A stretch of 64,000 nt of DNA from Streptomyces lomondensis (GTDB lineage Bacteria > Actinomycetota > Actinomycetes > Streptomycetales > Streptomycetaceae), in contig NZ_BMWC01000004.1 of the NCBI RefSeq assembly GCF_014651035.1, forward strand, positions 62,001 through 126,000, written 5' to 3'. Positions within the stretch are counted from its first letter, which is position 1, and the number at the start of each line of letters is the position of its first letter. Under the pieces are notes generated by a model. It worked only from the letters and a program-made list of their open reading frames with translations, had not been told where the DNA came from and searched no databases. The position numbers and the translations under genes were made by a program. Shown here piece by piece: positions 32,612 to 40,823 of this stretch.

Positions 32612-33865
32612 CTACGACGCTGAGGCGCTCCCCAACTCACCCGCACCCGTCGCAACAGACTCACCCAGCCGCGCCGTGATGACCAGCGTCCCCTCCTCGA
32701 CCTGATAGTCGAGAGGAAGCCCCAGCCCCCGCATCGCCGCGACCATCCCCGTGTTGGACGCCTGCGTCACGGCATACACACTCGTGCACCCCGCCTCGGC
32801 CGCCATCGCCACCAGCCGCCCCAGCAACTCGGAGCCCACACCCCGCCGCTGCCACGCGTCCTCGACGATCAGCGCCACCTCGGTCTCGTCGCCGTCCCAC
32901 AGCAGATGACCGAGCCCGACGAGCCGCCCGGAAGCCGTCTGCACGGCCAGCGTGCGCCCGAACCGCGGGCTGAGCAGGTGGTTGAGATACCGGTCCGCGT
33001 CCCCGACCGGCCCGTGATAGCGGAGCTTCAGCGTGCGCTCCGAGCACCGCTCGTGCATCGCCCGCGCGGCCTCCAGGTCACGCGTGTCGGCCCGCCGCAC
33101 GGTGATGTCACTGCCCTCGGCGAGGGTGAGCACGTCCCGGCCGTGCGGGACGCGCGGACCGAGCCGGGCGTCCAGTTCCACCAGGGCCCTGGCCCGGGCG
33201 AACTCGGTCGGGGTGAACGGCAGGTACGGCCGCTCCACGGTGATCATCCCGCCTTCCGGCGCGCGCAGGCGCATCACCGTGTCGTCGAGGGCGCCCTCCA
33301 CCGGAGCGCCGCTCGGTGCCCGGTCGTCGCCGGCCGGGGCGGGCTGGGAACGGATCGTGCACCGGCCCAGCAACTGGCGCAGGGCCAGGGGCAGTTCCGC
33401 GGCGTCCAGGGCGGTCCGGGCGGCGAGGCCCAGGACCCGGGTCGGCGCGTCCACCAGGTCGTGGGCGTCGGCCCGCTCGATCCAGGTGTCGAAGCCGCCC
33501 GCCGACCGGACGGCCGTGGTGATCGCGGACGCCGACAGCGCGTCCGGGGCGCGCAGCAGGAACTCGTCCACCGTGCCCTCGGCCAGGGGATGCGTCTGGA
33601 GGCTGAGGATGTCGACCCGGTGCCCGGCGAGGGCCGTGCACAGCGCCGCCAGTGACCCCGGCTCGTCCTTGACCGTCGTCCGCATCCGCCACAGGGTGTT
33701 CGCCCCCGGCACCGGCTCCGGTGCCGGGGACTCGGTATCACCCGTCGGCGGCGCGTGTTCGTGGCGTCGTGTTCGCCAGGCCTGGAACGCCGCCGAGACC
33801 CGCTGCCAGGGGCCCGCGGGGCCGCCGTTGTTGAGGTGCGTCACTTCCGTTACGTTTCGCGTCAT
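32612..33865 (-). CDS. ACT-domain / GNAT acetyltransferase fusion
   Basis: A 417-aa two-domain protein. Residues about 58-125 resemble an ACT amino-acid-binding domain (LWRMRTTVKDEPGSLAALCTALAGHRVDILSLQTHPL). A linker of about 120 residues follows, and residues about 250-405 form a GNAT N-acetyltransferase with motif A DAWQRRGVGSELLGRLVAMAAE. This looks like an amino acid-regulated acetyltransferase, possibly acting on proteins, but neither ligand nor substrate can be named. Start ATG 33865. It is convergent with the PLP enzyme (4-base gap between stops). Confidence 0.8.
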   Translation of the reverse strand: MTRNVTEVTHLNNGGPAGPWQRVSAAFQAWRTRRHEHAPPTGDTESPAPEPVPGANTLWRMRTTVKDEPGSLAALCTALAGHRVDILSLQTHPLAEGTVDEFLLRAPDALSASAITTAVRSAGGFDTWIERADAHDLVDAPTRVLGLAARTALDAAELPLALRQLLGRCTIRSQPAPAGDDRAPSGAPVEGALDDTVMRLRAPEGGMITVERPYLPFTPTEFARARALVELDARLGPRVPHGRDVLTLAEGSDITVRRADTRDLEAARAMHERCSERTLKLRYHGPVGDADRYLNHLLSPRFGRTLAVQTASGRLVGLGHLLWDGDETEVALIVEDAWQRRGVGSELLGRLVAMAAEAGCTSVYAVTQASNTGMVAAMRGLGLPLDYQVEEGTLVITARLGESVATGAGELGSASAS

Positions 33866-33974
33866 GCACCCACTGTGAAGGAAGGGTGTTGCGTGATCAC
33901 GAACGCCTTGTGACTGGCGGGTAAAAAGGGCATCGTGCCCTCTTTATCACCCCTTCAAACGTTGAGTTCCGTAC

Positions 33975-35549
33975 CTACTGGCCGACCAGGCCGGGCTGGA
34001 GCACCTGGGTGAAGAGCACGGTGCCGTCCTGCTCGCGCAGACGCACCGTCAGTTCGCCGCTGCCGCCGTCGATGTCGACCTCGCCGAAGAACTGGTAGCC
34101 GCCCGCGGGGGAGACGTTGGCGGTGGTGGGGGCCTTCACGAAGACGCGCTCCGGGCCGAAGGTGCCGTCGAGCGTGTTCGCCGGGAAGGCACCGGCGTTG
34201 AGCGGGCCCGACACGAACTCCCAGAACGGCTCGAAGTCGGTGAAGGCGGCCCGCGACGGCTGGTAGTGCTGCGCCGAGGTGTAGTGCACGTCCGCCGTCA
34301 CCCACACCGTGCCCGTGATCCGCCGGTGCTTGATGAACCGCAGCAACTCGGCGATCTGGAGTTCACGCCCGAGCGGCGCGCCGGGGTCACCCTGGGCGAC
34401 GGCCTCGATGTTCGGCTTGCCGTCGCCGGTGTCCGGGACGACCAGGCCGAGCGGCATGTCGGAGGCGATCACCTTCCACACGGCACGGGAACGGGACAGC
34501 TCGCGCTTGAGCCACTCCAGTTGCTCGCGGCCGAGGATGCCTCGCGGGTCGGTGGGCTGGTCGTCCGGGGAGTTGGCGTTGCGGTAGGTGCGCATGTCCA
34601 GGACGAAGACGTCCAGCAGCGGGCCGTGGTGCTGCACCCGGTAGACGCGGCCGTCGGGGCGGCGCAGCGTGGAGATCGGGAAGTACTCCGAGAACGCCTG
34701 GCGGGCGCGGGTGGCGAGCACGTCGACGTTCTTCTCGGTGTACCGGGTGTCGCCGAGGATCTCGCCCGGGTACCAGTTGTTGGTGACCTCGTGGTCGTCC
34801 CACTGGATGATCGACGGGACCTGGGCGTTGAAGGCGCGCAGGTTCTCGTCCAGGAGGTTGTAGCGGAAGTTGCCGCGGAACTCCGCGAGCGTCTCGGCGA
34901 CCTTCGCCTTCTCCTCGGTGGTGATGTTCCGCCAGGTCCGGCCGTCGGGCAGGGCCACGGTCGGTGCGATCGGGCCGTCGGCGTAGATGTTGTCGCCGCT
35001 GCAGATGAAGAAGTCCGGGTCCAGGTCGGCCATCGCCCGGTAGATCCGGTAGCCGCCGAGGTCCGGGTTGATGCCCCAGCCCTGCCCGGCCAGGTCGCCG
35101 GACCAGACGAACCGCACGCCGTCGCGGCGTTTGGCGGACGCGGTGCGGAAGGTGCCGGTGACCGGCTCGCCGGTGCGGCGCGGGTCGTCCGGGTCGGCGA
35201 GCAGCACGCGGTAGTGGATCTGCTCGCCGGACGGCAGGCCGCGCAGCGGGGTCGTGCCCGTGAAGTCCGTGCCCGGGCCCAGCAGCGGGCCGCGCCATCT
35301 GCGCGCGTTGCGGAACGACTCGGTCGCCGACGTCTCGACGATCATCCGGGCCGGCCGGTCGGACCGCACCCACACCAGCCCGGAGTCGCAGGTCACGTCT
35401 CCCGCCTGCACACCCCACTCCGCCTTCGGACGTCCGGACCGCGCGAAGGCCGGTGCCGCGCCGAGCGCGGTGGGCAGGGAGAGGGCCGCCGACGCGGCGA
35501 GGGAGCCGCGCAGGACGCTGCGGCGCCCGGGGAACGGACGGTGTGACAT
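33975..35549 (-). CDS. phoD: Secreted PhoD-type alkaline phosphatase/phosphodiesterase
   Basis: A 524-aa Tat-exported enzyme that releases phosphate from esters, including teichoic acid-like polymers, outside the cell. The signal reads GRRSVLRGSLAASAALSLPT with an AFA cleavage region near residue 36. A short N-terminal beta-sandwich precedes the catalytic domain, whose metal ligands lie in FVWSGDLAG, ICSGDNIYADG, WDDHEVTNNW and VTADVHY. ATG 35549 is chosen because GGAGG is six to seven bases upstream; the frame is open to 35630. PhoR-PhoP control is common for this family, but I did not identify a convincing PHO box upstream. Confidence 0.88.
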   Translation of the reverse strand: MSHRPFPGRRSVLRGSLAASAALSLPTALGAAPAFARSGRPKAEWGVQAGDVTCDSGLVWVRSDRPARMIVETSATESFRNARRWRGPLLGPGTDFTGTTPLRGLPSGEQIHYRVLLADPDDPRRTGEPVTGTFRTASAKRRDGVRFVWSGDLAGQGWGINPDLGGYRIYRAMADLDPDFFICSGDNIYADGPIAPTVALPDGRTWRNITTEEKAKVAETLAEFRGNFRYNLLDENLRAFNAQVPSIIQWDDHEVTNNWYPGEILGDTRYTEKNVDVLATRARQAFSEYFPISTLRRPDGRVYRVQHHGPLLDVFVLDMRTYRNANSPDDQPTDPRGILGREQLEWLKRELSRSRAVWKVIASDMPLGLVVPDTGDGKPNIEAVAQGDPGAPLGRELQIAELLRFIKHRRITGTVWVTADVHYTSAQHYQPSRAAFTDFEPFWEFVSGPLNAGAFPANTLDGTFGPERVFVKAPTTANVSPAGGYQFFGEVDIDGGSGELTVRLREQDGTVLFTQVLQPGLVGQ

Positions 35550-35666
35550 GGATACGCCTCCAGGGACGGGATCCGGCCAGTGTGCAGAGCCACAACTACT
35601 GGTACGCCGCAGCGCACACACGAACCCCAAGTGAACAACTGGCCGCGGGGTGAGGGAACCCGTGAG

Positions 35667-35754
35667 CGCGCCCGGCTCACCCGGTCGCGGCCTCCGCCAC
35701 CAGACGCACCCGCGCCCGGCTCACCCGGTCGCGGCCTCCGCCATCAGACGCACC
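35667..35754. repeat. 44-bp tandem duplication over the MocR gene end
   Basis: Copies at 35667-35710 and 35711-35754 differ at one base (35700 C, 35744 T). The right copy contains the last ten codons and stop of the MocR-type gene; the left copy repeats them just downstream of the stop. It does not alter the protein. Confidence 0.95.
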
Positions 35755-37157
35755 CCCTCGGCGATCCGGGCCGGCGGGACGTGCGCGTAGCCCAGGACGA
35801 GCCGCACCTTCTTCGCGGTGTCCTCGGTCCGCGTGTGGGCGCAGGCCGACAGCGGACGCACCGCCACCCCGGCCTCCGCCACGCGCGCGAGGAACCGCTC
35901 CTCGGGGCCGTACCGCTCCGGCAGCGTGGCGATCACATGCAGGCCCGCGGCGATCCCGGACACCTCCGAGCCGGGGAAGTGTTCCTCCAGGGCGGCGACC
36001 AGCGTGTCACGCCGCTCGCGGTAGGCGCGCTGGCAGCGGCGCAGCTGACGGTCGTAGTCGCCGCGTTCCAGGAAGCGGGCGAACAGCGCCTGGTCGAGGG
36101 CCGGGTGGCCGAGATCCATGGTGCGCTTGCGTTCGACGACGTCCTCCGCCCAGGACGCGGGCACCAGCAGCCAGCCCAGCCGCAGGCCCGGGGCGAGGGA
36201 CTTGCTGACCGAGCCCGTGTAGGCGACGTGGTCGGGGTCGAGGCCCTGGAGCGCGCCGACGGGGGCGCGGTCGTAGCGGAAGTCGCCGTCGTAGTCGTCC
36301 TCCAGGACGATGCCGTCCACGGACCGCGCCCAGTCGAGCAGTTCGGCGCGCCGGCGGGCCGAGTAGGCGATACCGGTGGGGAACTGGTGGGCCGGTGTCG
36401 TCACGACGGCCCGTACGCCCGACTCCCGCAGCGGCTCCAGGGCGATTCCCTCGCCGTCCAGGGGCAGCGGCACGGCCGTGACCCCGGCCGAGGCGTACAG
36501 CGCGTCGTGCTGGGGACTGCCGGGGTTCTCCACGCCGACGGCGCGCATCCCGCGCGCGTGCAGCGCGAAACCGAGCAGGGTGGTCGCCTGGGTCACCCCG
36601 GAGACGATCATGATCCGCTCCGGGTCGGCCACCACGCCCCGCCGCCGGGTGAGCAGTTCGGCCAGCGCGGTCCGCAGCCCGGGCAGTCCGCGCGGATCGG
36701 GGTATCCCAGGTCCTGGTGCGGTGATTCCGCCAGCACAGCGCGGTGCGCGGCGGCCCACGCCGAGCGCGGGAACAGCGACAGGTCCGGCGTCCCTGGCAC
36801 GAAGTCGGCGCGGGCACCGGGCGCGCGCGGTGCGAGGTCGTGCGCACGCGGCCGGGCGGCCCGTACGGCGGCGCCCACCCAGGTCCCGGCGCCCCGGCCG
36901 CTGCGCAGATAGCCCTCCGCCGTCAGCTGCTCGTACGCCTCCGTGACCAGCCCGCGCGACACCCCCAGGTCCGCCGCGAGGTCCCGGCTCGACGGCAGCC
37001 GCGTGCCCGGCGCCAGCCGGCCCGAACGAACCGCCTCGCGCAACGCCGCCTGGAGGGCGCGGCCACGCGTGCGTGCCGGTGCCGAAGCGGCCGGGAGCAG
37101 CACCTCCCAGGCGGCGGACGCGGCACCCCTGCCCGGATCGCTCTTGGATGGCCTCAT
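35721..37157 (-). CDS. MocR/PdxR-type regulator (GntR plus aminotransferase domain)
   Basis: A 478-aa fusion of a GntR winged helix (residues about 30-95: GTRLPSSRDLAADLGVSRGLVTEAYEQLTAEGYLRS) with a class I aminotransferase-like domain (about 125-470). The PLP lysine lies in YTGSVSKSLAPGLRLGW, and LEDDYDGDFRYDRAP holds the family's cofactor Asp. Relatives activate pyridoxal-5'-phosphate synthesis or amino sugar genes; no pdxST genes are adjacent. ATG 37157 is the furthest upstream start and has no clear ribosome binding site. Confidence 0.88.
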   Translation of the reverse strand: MRPSKSDPGRGAASAAWEVLLPAASAPARTRGRALQAALREAVRSGRLAPGTRLPSSRDLAADLGVSRGLVTEAYEQLTAEGYLRSGRGAGTWVGAAVRAARPRAHDLAPRAPGARADFVPGTPDLSLFPRSAWAAAHRAVLAESPHQDLGYPDPRGLPGLRTALAELLTRRRGVVADPERIMIVSGVTQATTLLGFALHARGMRAVGVENPGSPQHDALYASAGVTAVPLPLDGEGIALEPLRESGVRAVVTTPAHQFPTGIAYSARRRAELLDWARSVDGIVLEDDYDGDFRYDRAPVGALQGLDPDHVAYTGSVSKSLAPGLRLGWLLVPASWAEDVVERKRTMDLGHPALDQALFARFLERGDYDRQLRRCQRAYRERRDTLVAALEEHFPGSEVSGIAAGLHVIATLPERYGPEERFLARVAEAGVAVRPLSACAHTRTEDTAKKVRLVLGYAHVPPARIAEGVRLMAEAATG

Positions 37158-37202
37158 GAGGGGAGACCTTAGAACCCCCGTGCCGGTAGCAGGAGTTCCG
37201 GT

Positions 37203-38033
37203 TCAGCGGCTGCCGTCGAGCACCACCCTGGCCACCAGCGCCGGGTCGTCGTTCATCGGGACGTGGCCGCAGCCGGGCAGCCGGACCAGCCGGGCGCGGG
37301 GGATGACGCTCTTGGCGCGCACGCCCTGGCGGGGGATCAGCAGCCGGTCCCGGTTGCCCCACGCCACGGTGACCGGCGTGCCCACGATGTCGTCCGTGAA
37401 CTGCACGCTCCGGCCGGAGCGGAGCGTCTCGGAGAACCCCTGGGCCCGGGCCAGCGCGAGCGTCTCGGCGACCACGGCCTCGGGCGAACGACGGCCCGGG
37501 CGGGCGTAGATGGTGCTCGTCAGCAGGGTGCGGCCGATCGCCGGGCGGGCCAGCCGCTCGACCACGGGCAGCGGCATCCGCTGGGCGATCTGCCGCATCG
37601 CCGTCAGCACGGCGAACGCGTAGCGGCGCTCGGCCTCGTTCCAGAACCCGGCGGGGGACAGGGCGGTGACGGAGCGGACGAGGCGCGCCCGGGCCAGCTC
37701 CAGGGCCAGCAGGCCGCCCAGCGAGTTGCCCGCCACGTGCGGGCGTTCGAGCTCCAGCGCCTCGCACAGTGCCGCGAGGACGGCGTTCATCGTCGGCAGG
37801 TCGTGCGCCATGCCGTCGGGGAGCGCCGGTGACTCACCGCAGCCGGGCAGGTCCACGGCGATGACGTCGCGCTCGGCCGCCAGCGCGGGGATCACCGGGT
37901 CCCACACCTGCCGGTGGTGGCCGATGCCGTGCAGCAGGAGCAGCGGTTCGCCGCTGCCCTCGCGCGTGTACGACAGGGTCACGTGCTGCTCACCGCGCGG
38001 GGTGGCGACGTCGAAGGAGACGGTGGCGGCCAT
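37203..38033 (-). CDS. Alpha/beta-hydrolase
   Basis: A 276-aa serine hydrolase of the alpha/beta fold. LLLHGIGHHRQVW (near residues 33-45) is the oxyanion loop, GNSLGGLLALE (near 100) the nucleophile elbow with Ser, WGNRDRLLIP the acid region, and GCGHVPMNDDP the catalytic His. Substrate unknown; members include esterases, lactonases and C-C hydrolases. ATG 38033 is chosen because GAGGAG lies six bases upstream. It is upstream of, and 45 bases from, the MocR-type gene on the same strand. Confidence 0.86.
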   Translation of the reverse strand: MAATVSFDVATPRGEQHVTLSYTREGSGEPLLLLHGIGHHRQVWDPVIPALAAERDVIAVDLPGCGESPALPDGMAHDLPTMNAVLAALCEALELERPHVAGNSLGGLLALELARARLVRSVTALSPAGFWNEAERRYAFAVLTAMRQIAQRMPLPVVERLARPAIGRTLLTSTIYARPGRRSPEAVVAETLALARAQGFSETLRSGRSVQFTDDIVGTPVTVAWGNRDRLLIPRQGVRAKSVIPRARLVRLPGCGHVPMNDDPALVARVVLDGSR

Positions 38034-38140
38034 GGGGTGCTCCTCGGCTGTGCTGGCTGACGGACGCTGTAGACAGCTTGTCAGCAATTGCTACCGACGG
38101 GTAGCCCCATGGGGCCGCCACCTTCACGGCCCCGTGCCGC

Positions 38141-38794
38141 TCAACGGGCCCGGCGCACCTCCAGATTGAAGTCCGCGTGCCCGAACTTCTGCAGCAGGCC
38201 GACCCACAGGGGCAGCCACATCTCCACGGCACGGGCCGTCTTGATGCCGCCGAGGTCGAGCACCCGGTCCGCCGGCCAGCCGAACTCCCCGAGCAGCGCC
38301 GTCACCTGCTCCTTGGCGCCCGGGTCGTCCCCGCAGACGAAGACGTGGTGCTCACCGGGCACGCGCGCGGGATCCACCATGACCCGGCAGTTGACGGTGT
38401 TGAGCGTCTTCACCACGCGCGCGTGCGGAAAGGCCCGCTGGATCTGCTCGCCCACGCTGTCCGACTCCACCGGGGACAGCCGCAGCTCGCCCTCCTCGAA
38501 CGCCAGCGGATTGGAGACGTCCACCAGCACCTTCCCGCCGAGGTTCGCCGCCCCCGCCGCCTCCAGCGCGGCGAGCGCCACCCGCCCGCCCACCGCGTTC
38601 ACCACGACCTCCCCGAACGCCGCCGCGTCCGCGAACGTCCCCGTCCGTGCCCCGGCGCCAGCTGCGGCGGCCCACTCCGCCGCGGCCGGGTTGTCCCGCG
38701 TCCGCGAGCCGAGCGTCACCTCGTGTCCCAGCTCCACCAGACGGCCGCCGAGCGTGCGCCCGACCTCCCCCGTCCCCAGCACCGCGTACCGCAT
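38141..38794 (-). CDS. NADPH-dependent F420 reductase-like Rossmann protein
   Basis: A 217-aa protein of the NADPH:F420 oxidoreductase/ProC-like Rossmann family. The dinucleotide loop is YAVLGTGEVGRTLGGRL at the N-terminus, followed by LGSRTRD (NADP phosphate contact), VDVSNPLAF, and VVKTLNTVN. It may reduce or use cofactor F420, or act as a general NAD(P) oxidoreductase. ATG 38794 with GGAGG five bases upstream is preferred over GTG 38800. It is divergent from an ECF41 sigma factor; such sigma factors usually sit beside an oxidoreductase they control. Confidence 0.82.
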   Translation of the reverse strand: MRYAVLGTGEVGRTLGGRLVELGHEVTLGSRTRDNPAAAEWAAAAGAGARTGTFADAAAFGEVVVNAVGGRVALAALEAAGAANLGGKVLVDVSNPLAFEEGELRLSPVESDSVGEQIQRAFPHARVVKTLNTVNCRVMVDPARVPGEHHVFVCGDDPGAKEQVTALLGEFGWPADRVLDLGGIKTARAVEMWLPLWVGLLQKFGHADFNLEVRRAR

Positions 38795-38904
38795 CGCCAC
38801 CTCCGGGAGCCGTACCGCCGATCACCGGCGTCCTCTCGGCCATTGTGTCCGGCACGGGGCGATTCCGCCTGGACAGGGCCCCACCGGTGGGCTGGGATGG
38901 AGCC

Positions 38905-39789
38905 GTGACCACCGAGACCGCGACCGACGTCTTCGAAGCCCACCGCCCCGTCCTGCTCGGCGTCGCCTACCGCATGCTGGGTCGCGTGGCCGACGCGGAG
39001 GACGTGGTCCAGGAGGCCTGGCTGCGCTGGTCGGGCGCCGCCCGCGACGACGTGCGCGAACCGCGCGGCTACCTGGTGCGGATCACCACCCGCCTCGCCA
39101 TCGACCGGCTGCGCCAGATCAAGGCCCGCGGCGAGACGTACGTCGGCCCCTGGCTGCCCGAGCCGTACGTCACCGACTTCGGCGACACCGTGCCGGACAC
39201 CGCCGAGCGGGCCATGCTGGCCGACTCCGTCTCCCTCGCCGTCCTCGTCGTGCTGGAGTCGCTGTCACCGCTGGAGCGGGCGGTGTTCGTGCTGCGCGAG
39301 GCCTTCGGCTTCCCGTACGGCGACATCGCCGCCATGCTCGACCGCGGCGAACCGGCGGTGCGGCAGCTGGCCGGCCGGGCCCGCAAGCACGTCGAGGAGC
39401 GGCGGTCGCGCTACGAGGTCGACCCCGCCCAGCGGCGTGACCTCACCGAACGGTTCCTGGCCGCCGCGGCGGACGGCGACCTGGAGGGCCTGATGGCCCT
39501 GCTCGCCCCGGACGTCCGGCTCGTCGGCGACAGCGGCGGCAAGGCGCGGGCGCCGCTGCGGGTGCTGGAGAGCGCCGACAAGGTGGGCCGCTTCCTCGCC
39601 GGCGCCGCCCAGAAGGGCCTCCCGGACCTGTCCGTGCGTTTCCTGGAGCTCAACGGCGGCCCGGCCGTGCTGGTCCTGTCCGGCGACAAGCCCGACGCCG
39701 TCTTCCAGCTCGACGTCGCCGACGGCCGCGTCCAGGCGGTCTACGTCATCAGGAACCCCGACAAGCTGCGGTCGCTGGCCGCCGTCTAG
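38905..39789 (+). CDS. ECF41-family RNA polymerase sigma factor
   Basis: A 294-aa sigma factor with region 2 (VLLGVAYRMLGRVADAEDVVQEAWLRW, about residues 16-42), region 4 (PLERAVFVLREAFGFPYGDIAAML, about 115-138) and a C-terminal SnoaL-like domain (about 170-290). The WLPEP linker motif and the terminal NPDKL motif are diagnostic of ECF41; the DGGGR motif appears as DSGGK. In this group the C-terminal domain replaces a separate anti-sigma factor. GTG 38905 is chosen, with a GGGATGGAG binding site. The divergent Rossmann reductase is the likely target. Confidence 0.9.
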   Translation: MTTETATDVFEAHRPVLLGVAYRMLGRVADAEDVVQEAWLRWSGAARDDVREPRGYLVRITTRLAIDRLRQIKARGETYVGPWLPEPYVTDFGDTVPDTAERAMLADSVSLAVLVVLESLSPLERAVFVLREAFGFPYGDIAAMLDRGEPAVRQLAGRARKHVEERRSRYEVDPAQRRDLTERFLAAAADGDLEGLMALLAPDVRLVGDSGGKARAPLRVLESADKVGRFLAGAAQKGLPDLSVRFLELNGGPAVLVLSGDKPDAVFQLDVADGRVQAVYVIRNPDKLRSLAAV

Positions 39790-39848
39790 ACGCGGCCGGG
39801 CCGTGCGGCCGAGGGGCCGTACGGATGTCCCGTGAACGTTCCCGGCCA

Positions 39849-39862
39849 TTGGTCTTGACCAA
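39849..39862. promoter_or_regulatory. DasR-type (dre-like) operator
   Basis: TTGGTC-TT-GACCAA is a perfect palindrome with one mismatch to the recalled dre core TGGTCTAGACCA. It overlaps the -35 of the GntR promoter, so binding should repress. DasR or this gene's own HutC-type product could bind. Confidence 0.65.
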
Positions 39863-39883
39863 GGATCAGGGCCGCCCTATGGT
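39855..39883 (+). promoter_or_regulatory. Promoter of the GntR-family gene
   Basis: TTGACC (39855-39860) and TATGGT (39878-39883) are 17 bases apart, a strong vegetative-type promoter. Start of transcription is expected near 39890, giving a leader of about 70 bases to GTG 39959. Confidence 0.7.
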
Positions 39884-39958
39884 CGCAGAGAAGTGCAACA
39901 ACCTTTAATAAACAAGGGCGCGAAAAAGCCGCCGACCACGGCGATTGCGGAGGACAGG

Positions 39959-40720
39959 GTGGGGACCACGCAGCTGGAATCGGTGCCGGAACCGAAGTAC
40001 TGGCATCTCAAGACCGTGCTCAGTCAAGCGCTCGACTCGGAGTTCTCCGTGGGCGAGATCCTGCCCAACGAGCGCGACCTCGCGGCCCGCTTCGGCGTCG
40101 CCCGCGCCACGCTCCGCCAGGCCTTGGAGCAGCTCGAACTGGAAGGCAGGCTCCAGCGCCGCCGCGGTGTCGGCACGACCGTCGCGCCGCCCCGCGTGGG
40201 CGTCTCCCTCGGCACCGGCCCGCACACCTGGCCGGGCGGCCCCGATGACGCCTGGCAGCCCGTCGACTGCTCGGCGGCCGTGCCGCCGGCGGCAGTCGCC
40301 GAGGTACTGGGGACCGGCGCCGACGAGCCCGTGCACATCGTGCGCCGCTCGCGCGTCTCGCAGGGGCGGCCGGTGGCCGCCGAGCTGCTGTACGTCCCGC
40401 AGTCCTCGGTGCCGGAGCTCTCCGCGATCGACGCGCCGTCCGGAGCGGCACGTGCGCGTGCGGTGCTCCGGGAGCTCCAGCGGCTGGAGCTGGAGCGGCA
40501 GGAGAACGCGGTGGAGCTCGGTTCCGCCGGGGCCGATGACGCGAAGGAGTTGGACCGGCTGCCCGGGGCGCCTGTGCTGGTGGTGACGACGCGGTTCGTC
40601 GCCGCGGGGGGTACGGCTGCGCTTTCGGTTGCCACTTATCGCGCTGACACGTGCCGGTTGACCTTCGGTGATGCGGGGGGCGTGGAGATCGATGCCGGGC
40701 CGCAGCGGCGGGCGTCTTGA
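39959..40720 (+). CDS. GntR/HutC-family transcriptional regulator
   Basis: A 253-aa regulator with an N-terminal GntR winged helix (SVGEILPNERDLAARFGVARATLRQALEQLELEGRLQRR, about residues 30-69) and a UTRA/chorismate-lyase-like effector domain from about residue 95. It belongs to the HutC/DasR subgroup, which senses amino sugars, histidine intermediates or similar. GTG 39959 is chosen because GGAGGA precedes it; GTG 39893 would lie at the transcription start. The dre-like palindrome on its promoter points to autoregulation or control by DasR. It is convergent with a ROK regulator, another family often tied to sugars. Confidence 0.87.
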   Translation: MGTTQLESVPEPKYWHLKTVLSQALDSEFSVGEILPNERDLAARFGVARATLRQALEQLELEGRLQRRRGVGTTVAPPRVGVSLGTGPHTWPGGPDDAWQPVDCSAAVPPAAVAEVLGTGADEPVHIVRRSRVSQGRPVAAELLYVPQSSVPELSAIDAPSGAARARAVLRELQRLELERQENAVELGSAGADDAKELDRLPGAPVLVVTTRFVAAGGTAALSVATYRADTCRLTFGDAGGVEIDAGPQRRAS

Positions 40721-40756
40721 CCTTGGCGCCGTAGGGGTGTGTGGTGCGTTGGGGGC

Positions 40757-40823
40757 TGCGGGTGCGTTGTGGCTGGTCGCGCCCACGCGGCGGAGCCGCA
40801 AATCGATACAGCCCCGCGCCCCT
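40757..40823 (-). repeat. Dispersed 3' element, copy D (long form)
   Basis: The minus strand begins AGGGGCGCGGGG like copies A-C, then has an insert with a GCGGC-GGA-GCCGC hairpin (40787-40799) and ends GCGACCAGCCACAACGCACC. Its first AG completes the TAG stop of the ROK gene, exactly as copy A does for DedA. Confidence 0.85.

Noticed and set aside
35580..36725. Rightward ORF opposite the MocR-type gene
   Set aside because: Shadow frame; sequence reads as low-complexity Arg/Gly/Pro without a domain.
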